From contig OX155973.1 of the NCBI GenBank assembly GCA_944548615.1, positions 19,445,543 to 19,509,542 on the forward strand: a stretch of 64,000 nucleotides of DNA, read 5' to 3'. Made by a program: the position numbers and the translations under genes. This DNA is from Micropterix aruncella (lineage: Eukaryota > Arthropoda > Insecta > Lepidoptera > Micropterigidae). Positions 23,174 to 36,822 of the stretch are shown in pieces (position 1 is the first letter of the stretch; each line of letters begins with the position of its first letter). Below the pieces are notes generated by a model, which was not told where the DNA came from, did not search any database, and worked only from the letters and a program-made list of their open reading frames with translations.

Positions 23174-23225
23174 CATAAACGTATAATTTATTTATTTATT
23201 TATTTAAGTAAATTATACGTTTATG
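23174..23225. repeat. Perfect 17-bp inverted repeat around (TTTA)n
   Basis: CATAAACGTATAATTTA is answered by TAAATTATACGTTTATG, with an 18-nt (TTTA)-type loop. Confidence 0.8.
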
Positions 23226-24165
23226 TAAATAGGATAGAAAACGAATTTACTGCGTGAAATTTGTAGCACCCGACGTTTCGGTACGTCGGTCGTTTGAGCG
23301 TCGCTATGTATTTTATAATAAGTGTACATATTATACCTAGCTTAGAAAGGAAATTCATCTTTTGACATATCAGTTTACCACCTCACTAGGTATGAACCTG
23401 TGTTGAGATGGTTCTAATATCGGTAAATTATTTCGATGATTTATACGACATATACAAAAACAGTACTGGTAGTTATAGATGGATAATATTATAAGCGACG
23501 TTGAAGAGTTATAGAATTGGTTCTCCTTTGAAAATGACTCGTGTCTGTTACAGCTATAAATTACACTTTTAGGCGTATGTTAAGGGGACAATAATTCACT
23601 AGAAAGTCGCAAACACTTGTCGTTTTTGTCCATAATATAATAGACTTTCGAGAACGCTCGTCATAAATCGCCTCGCCTCTGACCGTGGGAGGCGGAATTC
23701 GGTTGAGGGTTTTTTTTGTATTATGGTTGGCTGAGCGTTGAAATGCTGACCCTTTTTAAAATATTATTTGTCAATATCTGACAGTGGTTAAAAGTGTTTC
23801 ACTCGCTCCGGTCGCATCCTTGGCGGCGAGGATTTCCCGTTCTATAGTGTTTATGTTTACAAAGACTCGTATTATAGTGTAAAAGAGTCGGTTTAAGTAG
23901 CGTAATTATAGTGTAAAAGACTCGTTAAAGTAACCTAATAGTGTAAGCGGTTGCAATTTTAATGGAATAAACGTCGTCATACGTCATTTCGGTGACTTTG
24001 CAGCCGCCGTTGTCCAGGGTAGACTGAAGACCTGTCAATCCGTTGTTTTGCGGGTAGGCCGCATACCGCTTCCGCCACTGCGTAGGTTATAATGGTGGTG
24101 GGGGGCCGGGATTATTCACGCGGTAAATTCGCGCGGTAAATTCGTTTTCTATCCTATTTATAATG
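23226..24165. mobile_element. Element with inverted ends carrying the CGAAACGTCGGG block (family Q), copy 1
   Basis: The left edge, 'taaataggatagaaaacgaat', is answered at 24117-24160 by 'attcgttttctatcctattta'. Next to the left edge is CCCGACGTTTCGG (minus: CCGAAACGTCGGG). Near 23988 is a further minus-strand part, 'ccgccgttgtccagggtagact'. Inside, about 23870-23945, is a three-fold repeat of 'attatagtgtaaaag'. Related pieces lie at 28690-29220 and 52497-52640. A Penelope-like origin is possible but no GIY-YIG or reverse transcriptase frame is seen. Confidence 0.4.
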
Positions 24166-24390
24166 TCAAACAACCGCGATAGTCTTCGATTTTACATAAA
24201 CTTAGATATACATTTAATGGAGATAATAATAATTGTACGGCAATGCAAAATGAACCATTCCACATTGTGTACTTTTTGGAATTAATAAAATATGACTATG
24301 ACTATGACTACATATATTAAACAAAGCCAATACGATGCTCGGATTACTTACGAAAGAATGCAAACCTTTGAAATCTATAACAACCAAATG

Positions 24391-25036
24391 TAGCTGTCAA
24401 CTACAACGGGCGAACTACGACGGGATTCCTGAGGTGTCAGGAAGTTTTAACGATATTAGATCGTTCTGTCTCCCGCGAGGTGAGCGTAGAAGACTTGGGA
24501 CGAAAACGGTCCACTGTCTAGTTACACCACTCGCCCGTAGAAGCCAATGCCTTACCGCGAGATAACCTGCAGGTCAATCAACCAGTGAGCCAACACTCGC
24601 ACCCTTACTTCCAGTTGCAACCAGGTTACTTCGGTCTCCCGACTGGTTACAGGTCCGAGGTCGCGTGCGCGGTCCTCTTCCTTACGTAGCGGTGATTTGG
24701 TGTCTACCGAATCTATGCCTGGCTGTTCATACGGTATCGGATAGCCGACTAGTCGATTCAGGAACAGTCACCGTAAGGTTAACAACTACCTCTGCTCTGT
24801 AGGAAAGAAGGCCGTTTCCAGACTCCCCGGCTATCAGTCGGAATGCAAAATCGATTGTCTGATGCCGCAGGAGCGCTTGAAGTTTGATTCCTAGGGGAAA
24901 ATGGCCCGCTGGCCTGAATCCTACCCGGGCTCGCTCTTCTGCGTGAGGCTACCGGATGGGTGTTGACTCAAGAGTTTGGCCGACCCTTAAATACATGGGT
25001 CTTAGTGGCCGAACTGCTACAGGATCCATTAGCTCC
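24391..25036 (-). mobile_element. Family A SINE-like retroelement, copy A4
   Basis: Full-length family A copy (about 646 bp), minus sense and more diverged than A1-A3. The 3' end at 24391 reads 'gctgtcaactacaacgggcg' on the plus strand. The 5' end, AGCTCCC, abuts a 5S rRNA-like sequence at 25037. No target duplication is visible, so one flank has been rearranged or a later element inserted exactly at the border. Confidence 0.7.
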
Positions 25037-25215
25037 CTCTGGTTCCCGTCATATCACCGAAGTTAAACAGCAACGGGCGTGGTCAATATTTGGATAGGTG
25101 ACCGTCTGAGTACCTTCACGTGATGTTATAAAAGCCGCCCGCCTCTAAGACAGTTGTCGTTAAACATTAAGTTGAGCCGTTACCGTAGAGGTATAAAGGT
25201 TAAAAAAAAATATAA
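25037..25215 (+). ncRNA. 5S rRNA-derived sequence (pseudogene or 5S-type SINE head)
   Basis: 25037-25133 matches 5S rRNA from about nucleotide 28 to the end: TCACCGAAGTTAA, GGGCGTGGT, TTGGATAGGTGACCG and CACGTGATG are all in the right order and spacing. The last two correspond to the internal control region and the 3' part of the gene. The first ~27 nucleotides are missing. About 65 bp of unrelated sequence follows, then an A-rich stretch at 25201-25210. A 5S head with a foreign body and A-rich tail is the layout of SINE3-type elements, but a simple retropseudogene is equally possible. Confidence 0.7.
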
Positions 25216-25263
25216 CAAGAATTCGCTTATTTAAATTCCCAAAATTGCAATATTAGTAAAGTG

Positions 25264-27371
<2,108 letters not shown>

Positions 27372-27374
<3 letters not shown>

Positions 27375-28200
27375 TGTTATGTGAAATTCTTAAAATAAAA
27401 AAAAAACTTTGTTAATTGTTTGCCAAACCCCGTATTTTAAAATAAACATGTGTATAAATGTATAATAATAAGGACGTATTTCTTGATAAGTTTGGTAACC
27501 CTCGGCATGAGTAAAATCAATACCATACCGATTTTATTTCATGTTTGTTTATTGTATTCGGGATTGGAAACGGTAAAACGTTAAATATTTTGATTTAAAA
27601 GCAGATAAAAAAACGTGTTAACTGGTTGTAGAAAGCCATTAAATGTTTAATATCACAGGATATTGTCTGCAGCAGGCGAAGATAATTATGTATTGTAATT
27701 TAAATCACCAATTCCGCTATTTTATAGTAGTTTCCTGCAGCCTCTTCTAAAAAAAACTTAATTAGTTTCTGGATTAACTTACTTCCTCTATTCCCACGTT
27801 TAATGTGAATATTGCGGAAATGATGGAGGGTAACGTTATCCCGTTATCATTCGGGCGGGCGGTTGATAACCGTCCACGGGCGCGGAACAGCAGACATTGA
27901 ATGTATTACATTAACAATGGGCCGAGCACGCACGCATTCATGATGCAATAGCTGTAATCCAATGTCTGGCTCTATCGGTAATTATAATTGGGGGACAGTT
28001 CGGGGTAACGTCGGTAAACATCACGTCGTACAGTCGACGAAATCTTATTCGAAAAAAGTGTGCTAAGAACGAGACGTTGATAATCGTTTGGGCATCGAAG
28101 ACTAATCACCTATTTTGTAGCTCAAATAGTGAAAATAAATCGTCTTCCTCTATTAACGATATTTAACATTAACACAGGGGAGTTGAAATAATAGACAGAT
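27372..28200. other. Unique sequence with a GC-richer island at 27800-28060
   Basis: 27800-28060 contains GGGCGGGCGGTTGATAACCG, 'gggccgagcacgcacgca' and 'ggtaattataattggggg'. It is single-copy in the window, with homeodomain-type TAAT cores and no coding frame. It is a candidate conserved regulatory element, by composition only. Confidence 0.3.
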
Positions 28201-28204
28201 AGAA

Positions 28205-28315
28205 ATTCTTTATTGCATATTTTAAGTAAAAAATATAGAACAGGCGGAGACTGGCTGTAGGAGATTGTATTTTATTGTCTAAAATACAATCTCTTACAGC
28301 CAACCTTCTTGGAAG
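28205..28315 (-). mobile_element. LINE-tail-derived palindrome, 23-bp stem at 28252-28302
   Basis: TGGCTGTAGGAGATTGTATT is answered by its reverse complement with one mismatch over 23 bp and a 5-nt loop. The right half plus 'ccaaccttc' and the upstream 'attctttattgca' resemble CR1-type 3' tails read on the minus strand. Confidence 0.6.
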
Positions 28316-28689
28316 TGTAAGAATTTAGGTGCCAATAAATAGAGATGGTCAAGATGGATAGCCCAGCACTATTTTTATTTGCAAAAAGATTGTTACAGAC
28401 AAATAATCATAACATACTGAGAATGAAAGCCTAGTGAACGTAGTAAAATAATAATAAATACTAAAATAGTATTAATGGATATTATATATATATACATATT
28501 TATATACATACATCTACTTATAAAAAATATGAATGGTGACTATGAATGTGAAATATGAATGTGAAATATGAATGGTGAAATGAATAATTGTATTAGACGG
28601 CGACTAATCCTTAAAAAAAATGTTAAAAGTATTAAGACTGAGCAATAAAAGTAAAAAGTTCAGAAATCAGGGCAGGAGTAAGACAAAAT

Positions 28690-29220
28690 GTGACAGTTTG
28701 TAACACCTAACGTTTCGGCGATTTTGCAACTGCTTTGTCCAGGATAGACTAACATACTGTCAATAGTCATCCGTTGTTTTGCGGGTAGGCAGCCAACTGC
28801 TGGTGTTACTTAGAAAATTATAACGGCGGTGAGACGCGGGCTCAGCGCGCGCGAATTTAAAAAATCCGTTTTGCAAACAACACTCACTGTATATTGTGTT
28901 ACTTTCTTGCGCTCGGCTTTGGGTTTTGAGAACACTTTAAGAGAAGATTTTCACGCAGTAGAGAGTTTGTAGCCGTCTTCTCGTTAAAATTATTTTTATC
29001 TATCTATATATTAAATCTATCGGTAAAATTTACGAAGTAACAGCAGCATTTTGCCGCCTACCCGCAGAACAACGGATTATGATTGACAGTACTTTAGTCT
29101 ACCCAGGACAACGGCGGTTGCAGCTTCGCCGAAACGTCGGGTGCTACAAACTTCACGCGGTGAATTTGTTTTATCGTATATATATACTGTAAAACAACCG
29201 CGATAGTCTTCGATTTCATT
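28690..29220. mobile_element. Family Q element, copy 2, inverted pair
   Basis: 'acgtttcggcgattttgcaa' and 'tccgttgttttgcgggtagg' at 28700-28800 (minus sense) face 'cctacccgcagaacaacgga' and 'gccgaaacgtcgggtgctac' at 29055-29150 (plus sense). The right side ends like the other copies with 'aaacaaccgcgatagtcttcgat'. No coding frame. Confidence 0.5.
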
Positions 29221-29479
29221 ATAAGTACCAGTTAAGGGTTTAAGAAATGCCCAATCAAATCAGAGAAAAACTTCATCAAAATCGATTATCCATTGTAAAT
29301 GGTCATAATTATTACAATTTTTATTTACTTTGCAATGTTTGTTAGTGTGTATGTAAGATTGTTTAAGTCAAATCTTTTAAATTAAAACCACTTTCTCTTT
29401 TTCTGTGGATGTTGAAATTTTACATTTTAGTTCAGTTCCGACGACAATGCATTTTTATGTTGAACATGACATTGAGGTG

Positions 29480-29850
29480 ATTCTACGCCTAGGGTCAGAT
29501 CCCGACAAAGCTGCTCTTCCACGGTCAATAGCACAGACCCACGCGACATTGGGTCTGTGCTGTTGGGTCTGGTCTGTGGTTGGGTTCTGGAGGAGGAGAG
29601 GAGGAGGAGCGGAGACTCTGCAACGGTCAACAGTAGGTACAGAAACGATTTTTTTAATACGCATTGAATTATGGTAGCCCGTTCTAAGTTTCAATGCAAT
29701 AGGGCTGCTGCACCTAGTGTTGGCTTCCAACGAGGGGACTCCTCAACGGTCAACAGCACAAAAACGAAATTCTGTATTGCATTCAAATATAATAGCCCGT
29801 TCTGCGTTCCATTATGACGTAGCTGCTGCACCAGAGTTGGCTCGGGGCAG
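29480..29850 (+). repeat. Family G tandem repeat, unit about 123 bp
   Basis: 'caacggtcaacag' at 29622 and 29745 marks adjacent units 123 bp apart. Each continues 'acgaaat...gcattcaa.tataatagcccgttct', 'gctgctgcacc' and 'gttggctccaacgag'. Further units lie at 42275-42420 and, inverted, at 49785-50495. It is a dispersed satellite-like repeat. Confidence 0.7.
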
Positions 29851-29875
29851 AGCATTTTATTAAAAGCTTACTTTT

Positions 29876-30365
29876 TTAACTCTTCGAGTAGCGGCATAAT
29901 TTCATGGCAGACCGCGGCAATTTATCGGAATTTCTTGCAATATCGCCGCACTCGACTAAAAGTACTATAACTATGGAACTGCTACAGCCATTATAAAAAG
30001 AATAACTGTGCAATAATCGCATTGAAATTTCGTATATAGAATATTGAGATTTCATTTTGTAAAACAATTAGATAAATATGAATAAATATGAAAAATTCGA
30101 AAAAGTGAAAAAAACTCGACATTTCTAACTTGTACCTGTCTTACGGAAAAATACGGAATCCTATTTAGAAATTGTAAATGCTATCGTGATCTTTATTAGA
30201 TTATATATCAAAGGTTATATTTCGTTTTGCTTATTTACTTACAAAAATATTTAGATATTAGCTCATAGAAAAAAAAATATGATTTCTCGAAAAAAAAAAT
30301 ATGATGTTTGACAATGGAATTTCACCAGAAATATCCGCGAAATGACGAGCGAAAGTTGTCCTAAT
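29876..30365 (+). repeat. Dispersed repeat family L, copy 2
   Basis: Aligns with 4148-4620 over its whole length. It is followed directly by a GGTATGGATA-type tandem run. Confidence 0.65.
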
Positions 30366-30377
30366 TTTGTAATAATG

Positions 30378-30460
30378 ATTTGGTATGGTATGGATATGGT
30401 ATGGATATGGTATGGATATGGATATGGATATGGTATGGTATGGATAATTTGGTATGGATT
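30378..30460. repeat. (TATGG/ATATGG)n tandem repeat
   Basis: Mixed 5- and 6-bp units of GGTAT and GGATAT. A similar short run is at 44789-44817. Confidence 0.95.
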
Positions 30461-30629
30461 TTAGGATGCGTTCGAATTAGAAAATAATATTACTGTGCGC
30501 TCCGGGAGCAAGCCGCCAATATTGATCGTTACGTAGTAAACGGTGTTCTGATGTGCAGCCAAATTTGGTCGTTACGTAGCCGAAGGGTTGTGTTTGTACT
30601 ATTATATTATTGTATAATGCTTTATTCGA

Positions 30630-31040
30630 TTCGCCCCCCCCCCCCCCCCCCACAGCGTCCGCGATTATTAGCATAAGCGACGATATTGTGAGAGTGGCAG
30701 GTGTGAGTCGAAGACAGCGAATGTCGACCGTCATTTCACTAATGAATCAGCTTATTTTTCCCGCTGGGCTCCGCGTAAATAACGGTGCTTAATCTCTGCG
30801 AAGCTCACCACCAAAATTCATTGGCCTCTATTCAATGAGCGCGGCCTAAAAACCGTACAAATTACTAACGAGCCGCCCGGGCGCGAATTAATGCAAGCCG
30901 TTAGCACGCTGCTAATATGAAAATAATAGAAAGGTGTATTAAAGTAATGGAAAAGTGTAATATTCATAAACCCCGTAATTGCTATACCCTCTTCATTGAG
31001 ACGACGGGCTATGAGGGAGATTCACTAGCCCACTGATATC
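30630..31040. other. Poly-C tract followed by a GC-richer unique island
   Basis: A C-run of about 18 lies at 30634-30651. 30655-31030 is single-copy with several homeodomain-type cores (ATTAG, GAATTAATG, GTAATTGC) and no long frame. It is a candidate conserved non-coding element, by composition only. Confidence 0.3.
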
Positions 31041-31049
31041 TTTCACATC

Positions 31050-32420
31050 TCTACTCTGTGAAAAATATTGGAATAATATTTATATTACCATATTGTTATT
31101 ACGGTTTTATACAGAACTAGCTGACCCGTGCCCACTTCGTTGGGCGGTAAAACTTTTTACTTGTGATGAAATTATGAATGTGGTTCGGTTAGTAGGTACT
31201 GAGTGCTATGATTTATTTCCTGACTGCCAAAAGAAGGGTTATATATTTACTGCATATGTATGTATGTATTTGCATGCCAATTTGACTATAATACCGTTAT
31301 TTGTGAGTGTGTTCTTGTGAGTGTCTTATTTGTGAGCATATTATCTCTTTAATTATTTATTCAGTAAAAGGGAAATTATATGCAGTAAAAGGGAAACACT
31401 TGAGATGATAAATTTACTTATTTTGATAATAATTCATAATTGTTGATAATATGACCAATAAACATGACCTAACTTTTTAAATTTATTTTTAATATAAAAT
31501 ACTACTTTTTGTTACTTAAATATAAAAGTTTAACATATGCTGTCCCTGACTTTTTTATAGGCATTATCAAGCTCTACAACTTTTCTCTAGAACTCAATCA
31601 TATATATCTCATCGTTAAGGCAGCGTTAGTTAGAAACGTTTTCGTTCGACCGTTTTTTCCGACTTACTTTGGAAATCCGACTACCACGAAAAAGTCTTTT
31701 TATTTTTCGGATTAATATATAGCCTATGACACGTGGCTTTCTATTGGTAAAGAATTTTAAAAATCGGTTCAGTAGATCCAGAGATTACTTCATACAACGT
31801 CACAAACTTTACCTTTTTATAATATTAGTATAGATAAAGATGTTTTAATAGTAATTTTGTTGAATTACAAGGCATTTTATTGAAACTTTGATACGATGTT
31901 TGTTTGTTTCTTTGTTTCGTTTTTTATTACTAAATTTTAAGGCAATTTACTTCTATGAGCATTTTCTTAAACTCTGACATAAATTATTGTAATATTAGAG
32001 CCCTGTCCACCCTAGAACGGGCTAGTCCCAGTTGGGTGGCAGAATCACATAAGTATAAGGTTAAGGTTTTGCTATTCAGTTTTTGTAAGCAAAATCAATG
32101 TCTTTAATAGTAAATAATTGTATACGAAAATAAAATTATACTCTAATTGCAAAATGATGTATGTGTCTATATGTGCTAATATATCCGTACGTATTCTACT
32201 ACATGCTGTCATGTTAGAAGCAAGATCCCAAGGTCGCGACGTAATAAAATAACTTTATGTTCCAACATTACGGTACGGTAACTACCGTCATGCCAACACC
32301 CTTATCGCCCTGTTAAGTCATGCGTATGTACCACAGTCCGAGTTATATACACAATCCTTGTTGAAACAAGCGTATTTCCGAGTATTACACCGTCATATTT
32401 TTCTCATTGTACTGCTCTTT
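31050..32420 (+). repeat. Dispersed repeat family K, copy 1, interrupted by a Helitron
   Basis: 31057-31116 and 31835-32420 align with 41415-41895. Shared blocks include 'ttacggttttatacagaa', 'aatagtaattttgttgaatt', 'tactacatgctgtcat', 'ccaaggtcgcgacgtaat' and 'accacagtccga'. Copy 2 lacks the Helitron. Confidence 0.7.
31117..31834 (-). mobile_element. Non-autonomous Helitron, 718 bp
   Basis: On the minus strand it starts TCTATACTAATATTATAAA and ends GTCAGCTAG. A GCCCA/TGGGC hairpin with a 6-nt loop (31130-31145) sits nine bases before the CTAG. It lies exactly between A (31116) and T (31835), the Helitron target, with no duplication. The unfilled paralogous site at 41474-41485 reads ACAGAATAACG and confirms both borders. 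A second copy is at 38044-38782. No Rep/helicase frame is present; it would need an autonomous partner. Confidence 0.85.
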
Positions 32421-32654
32421 TCAGCGAGCCTAATCTGATTGTTAGGACTTGTGCCCATATCATCTCAGTGAACATAGTATTATTAATTTGTTGTAGCCTT
32501 GTCAACCCCAACCATATCATATCATCGTCACATTTATTTTATTATATTTTATTTTATTGAAAGGGATAACAGCGCTTAAGTCTGTGTTATATAAATATGT
32601 TGTTACATACGTTTCTTTTAAATTGCTTTACGTGTCTTTTTATTCTTTTTTACA

Positions 32655-33055
32655 CGACTGCCCAACAGAAAAGAAGTGTAATGCGTTCAGGGTTCATATA
32701 TGTCTGTTTTCCGTTTATTTATTCCACCATAACTTCGAAACGCTTAAACCAATTTAGAAGTGTGTGGCATTGTTAGAATCGTTATGTCATTCCGAGTGTC
32801 ATAGGATACCAATATCAAGTAAGTAGTTGACTAAATGCCCAGATGTCCAAATGTTTATAAATTTACATAAATATATCGTGTTTAATGTCAAATGAAAGGT
32901 CTGATTGAGTACATTCCGGAATTTTAGATGTATCCATAAGGATAAGTACGTAAACCATAAATATTTCATTAAAAAAACGTAATAAAAATAATTTTAAATA
33001 CAATAGTTCACTGTCTGTAAGGACAATTGTGTTTTTTATTCTTTTTAATATATTT
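32655..33055 (+). repeat. Dispersed repeat family E, copy 1
   Basis: Starts 'tttttacacgactgcccaac' and runs through 'ttattccaccataact', 'agtagttgactaaat', 'gagtacattccg' and 'acaatagttcact' to a T-rich end. It also occurs at 61258-61725 and, inverted, at 36545-36822. Confidence 0.65.
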
Positions 33056-33787
33056 ACTTGTTAATTCGATTATATTATCCCTCTTACCTCAACGAGGCTT
33101 TTACCGGGTTAGGAAGTCATGGTCTCCCACTTTGTTCAAGTCAGAATAATATCCTACGTATCCCAAAACACAATATCACTTTTTTTCCTACTCCTTCTCC
33201 GTACATGCAGCTCGACTGTGGAATCAGCTTCCTTCAACTATTCGAGGCGCTAGCTCGCTGTTCACCTTTAAGCAAGCATTGAAAAAGCACTTCCTTTCAC
33301 AATAAATATGAATCATAAATTCTAACCTTTCCGTTATCCCCTCCCTTTCCTTACCTTATTTTGGCAGTTTATTTATTTACTTATTTATTTATTTATTTAT
33401 TTGTTAATATATCAAAATATGTATGTATATATATACATACATATAATATGTCCAGCTCAAAAAAATATTTATATATTTACTTTTTACTTTAGATACACAC
33501 ACAATGTATATTATATGCTATAATTTCAAATTTAATTTTAAGCTATAATTTTGTTGCCTACTCTTCTTTTCACACCAGCATGTTGGTTGACTGGAAGATA
33601 TTGCTGTAGTGTAGCAATAAGTCCGCCATTGTACCTTATTTTTATTGTGCAAGAAAGACATTTTCATTCATTCATTCATTCATTCATTATATTCAATGGG
33701 CTCGATTGCGTTTCTTCGTGAAGTAAAATCGGAAATTAGTCCGTGTGAACGAGTGAACAAAATGAACGGTTGTCACTTTTCCGCATT
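32797..33787. repeat. Left arm of a large inverted duplication
   Basis: The segment (family E end, LINE 3' end, start of family F) recurs inverted at 35264-36822. Both arms share the same junctions between three unrelated repeats, so the segment was duplicated as a block. The spacer is 33788-35263. Confidence 0.8.
33058..33690 (+). mobile_element. CR1/Rex-like LINE, 3' end with (ATTC)n tail
   Basis: 33058-33300 encodes, in shifted frames, the C-terminal part seen better at 46785. Fragments include PSYLNEAF, PSPYMQLDCGI and, after frame changes, FEALARCSPLSKH. The 3' UTR contains (TTTA)n at 33366-33402, a short TATGTATGTATA block at 33419, 'gttggttgactggaagatatt' and AATAAA-like 'caagaaagac', then (ATTC)7 at 33662-33690. 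Several frameshifts make it inactive. Confidence 0.65.
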
Positions 33788-34440
33788 GTTCCACCGCATT
33801 GCAGCCAATCGATTGTGCACTCTGACTAACAGTCGGGGGAGTCTGGAAGCAGTACTGTTTCCTATAGAGCGGGGGTGGTTGCGATCCTTACGACGACTGC
33901 TCTTGAAACGACCATCGGCTACCCGATCCTGGGTGAACAGCCGGGCAAAGGATACCGTGGTCAGCGATAGATTCGGTTTACACCGTTTCGCCGCTTCGTA
34001 AGGGAGAGGATCGCGCAAGCGACCTCGAACTCGTAACCAATCGAGAGACCGGAGTAATCTGGTCGCAATGGCGTGAGTGTAATCCCGCTGGGTAAGGTAC
34101 CTGGCTATCTCGCGGTTAAGGCGGTGGCCTCTTGCGGGCATGTGGCGGAGCTTGACGGTGGACTGTTTTTGTCCAAGTCTTCTGCACTCACTTCACGGGA
34201 GACAGAACGAACAATCGTTAAAACTTCCTGAGGTGACGGGTTCGCCCGTTGTAGTTGACAACTCTATTTGTTCCACCGCACGAAATGTGTTCAAATTTAT
34301 TCGGGCGAGTATAAGTTCGATAGGTAGTTTGTATCGACGATCGTTCGTTTCATATTCCGCTCTAACGTATTGCTCCATCTCGTTCGCTTGAACTAATTTT
34401 AGTTTTAGTTCACAATGAAACGCAATCGGGCTTACTATAA
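33700..34440. mobile_element. Family F TIR element, interrupted by family A copy A5
   Basis: The left end GGGCTCGATTGCGTTTC is answered at about 34415-34437 by GAAACGCAATCGGGCTT. Without A5 the element is about 260 bp. Its left end is repeated at 35264-35362 (right duplication arm) and its right half at 42668-42806. Non-coding; MITE-like. Confidence 0.6.
33799..34267 (+). mobile_element. Family A SINE-like retroelement, copy A5, 5'-truncated
   Basis: Bounded by a 13-bp duplication, TTGTTCCACCGCA (33786-33798 and 34268-34280). It begins inside the element, about 195 bp from the normal 5' end, and has an intact 3' end with hairpin ACGGG-TTCG-CCCGT (34236-34249) and GTTGACAACTCTATT. Truncation at this end only establishes which end is 5'. 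It is among the least-diverged copies. Confidence 0.8.
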
Positions 34441-35263
34441 CCTTGAAATTTAGCTTAATACGCATTGGGAGTTATTATAATCCTTACCTTTCTTAAACTT
34501 TTCCAAGTAAGCCTATATGGCTCATTTAAACCACATTTTTAATGCGTGATTAAGTGCAGGAGACCATAATTGTTGCACTGAAGAGAGTCCAGAAGGAGAT
34601 CATAATTTGACTCTTAAAACCTCGCAACTCATTGGGAGTTGCAAGACCAGCATCTCATAATTTAAAATCCTGATTTTAAATATTTAAAATTCATAAAAAA
34701 ATAACCCACATTGCCATAACTCAATACATAGAAAACTAGTACAGCGAATGGCTCCACTCCCATAGGTCAATACCTCATTAACGAGCCATCCAAGGCCGAC
34801 AAGAATCATTCGAAATCCATTAAGATGATTCTTTGGTGTTTATGTTACTTGGAATATGTACTTGTCGGTTATTCAAAGATTATTAGCTGATTTAATCATA
34901 AAATGTTTAAAATCACAAAAACATGGAAAAAGAGTGAAAGAATTTTCTATATTATTGTTACGAAACATGGACATATTTTGAAATAATACATAGCATGGGA
35001 AATCAAATTAGGGGTGCTAGATTACCTCATTCTTTGTTACTTTTTACTTTAAGTTGAAATCTTTTTATGAATCTTTTACAGCTAAAATAGCTGATAGTCT
35101 CAGATTGCTGTAAGTGTAAAAAAATTACTACGATTTTTTAAATAAAACTTCAAACGCGTTTTTCACAAAATTATATTTTTCAGTTTAGCGCCGGTGATAA
35201 AATAATTAGATGACGGATCGATTTGTCCCAAAAAAAATATGTTTATTAAATTCTCTTCAATTT
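34441..35263. other. AT-rich unique spacer of the inverted duplication
   Basis: No repeat or frame recognised. A short self-repeat around 34571-34640 includes 'gggagttg' twice. Confidence 0.35.
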
Positions 35264-35619
35264 AATGCGGAAAACTGACAACCGTTCATTTAGTTCACTC
35301 GTTCACATGGACTAATTTCCGATTTTAATTCACGAAGAAACGCAATCGAGCCCATTGAATATAATGAATGAATGTATGAATGAATGAATGAATGAAAATC
35401 TCTTTATTGCACAATAAAAATAAGGTACAATGGAGGACTTATTGCTACACTACAACAATATCTTCCAGTCAACCAACATGCTGGTGTGAAAAGAAGAGTA
35501 GGCAACAAACTTATAGCTTAAAATTAAATTTTAAATTATAGCATATAATATACATTGTGTGTGTATCTAAAGTAAAAAGTGAATATATAAATAATTTTTT
35601 GAGTTGGACATATTATATG

Positions 35620-35921
<302 letters not shown>

Positions 35922-36019
35922 TATTGGAGTCACTCCTGGTCACCACAGACCAGATAAGTGCCCTTTCATTATTTTATCATTTCATTTATTTAGTGATAAA
36001 CATAATTTCAATTTGAAAA

Positions 36020-36211
<192 letters not shown>

Positions 36212-36822
36212 CAAATAAATAAATAAATAAGTAAATAAATAAACTGCCAAAATAAGGTAAGGTAAGGGAGGGGATAACGGAAAGGTTAGAATTTATGATT
36301 CATATTTATTGTGAAAGGAAGTGCTTTTTCAATGATTGCTTAAAGGTGAACAGCGAGCTAGCGCCTCGAATAGTTGAAGGAAGCCGATTCCACAGTCGAG
36401 CTGCATGTACGGAGAAGGAGTAAGAAAAAAAGTGGTATTGTGTTTTGGGATACGTAGGATATTATTCTGACTTGAACGAAGTGGGAGGCCATGACTTCCT
36501 AATCCGGTAAAAGCCTCGTTGAGGTAGGAGGGAGAATATAATCGAATTAGCAAGTAAATATATTAAAAAGAATAAAAAACACAATTGTCCTTACAGACAG
36601 TGAACCATTGAATTTACAATTATTTTTGCTACGTTTTTTTTAAAACGGAATATTTATGATTTACGTATTTATCCATATAGATACATCTAAAATTCCGGAA
36701 TGTACTCAATCATACCTTTCATTTGACACTAAACACAGTATATTTATGTAAATTTATTGACATTTGGACATCTGGGCATTTAGTCAACTACTTACTTGAT
36801 ATTGGTACCCTATGACACTTGG

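Noticed and set aside
25037..25133. Functional 5S rRNA gene
   Set aside because: The first ~27 nucleotides are missing and several conserved positions are changed, so it is at most a derived sequence.
28252..28302. miRNA precursor
   Set aside because: The 5-nt loop and near-perfect stem derived from a LINE tail are unlike a normal precursor; small-RNA data would be needed.
33645..34141. Open frames of 118 and 122 codons on opposite strands in family A copy A5, and 161 codons at 19195
   Set aside because: They are not conserved in the other family A copies. GC-rich repeat DNA gives chance frames, and the 161-codon frame runs into the nested insertion.
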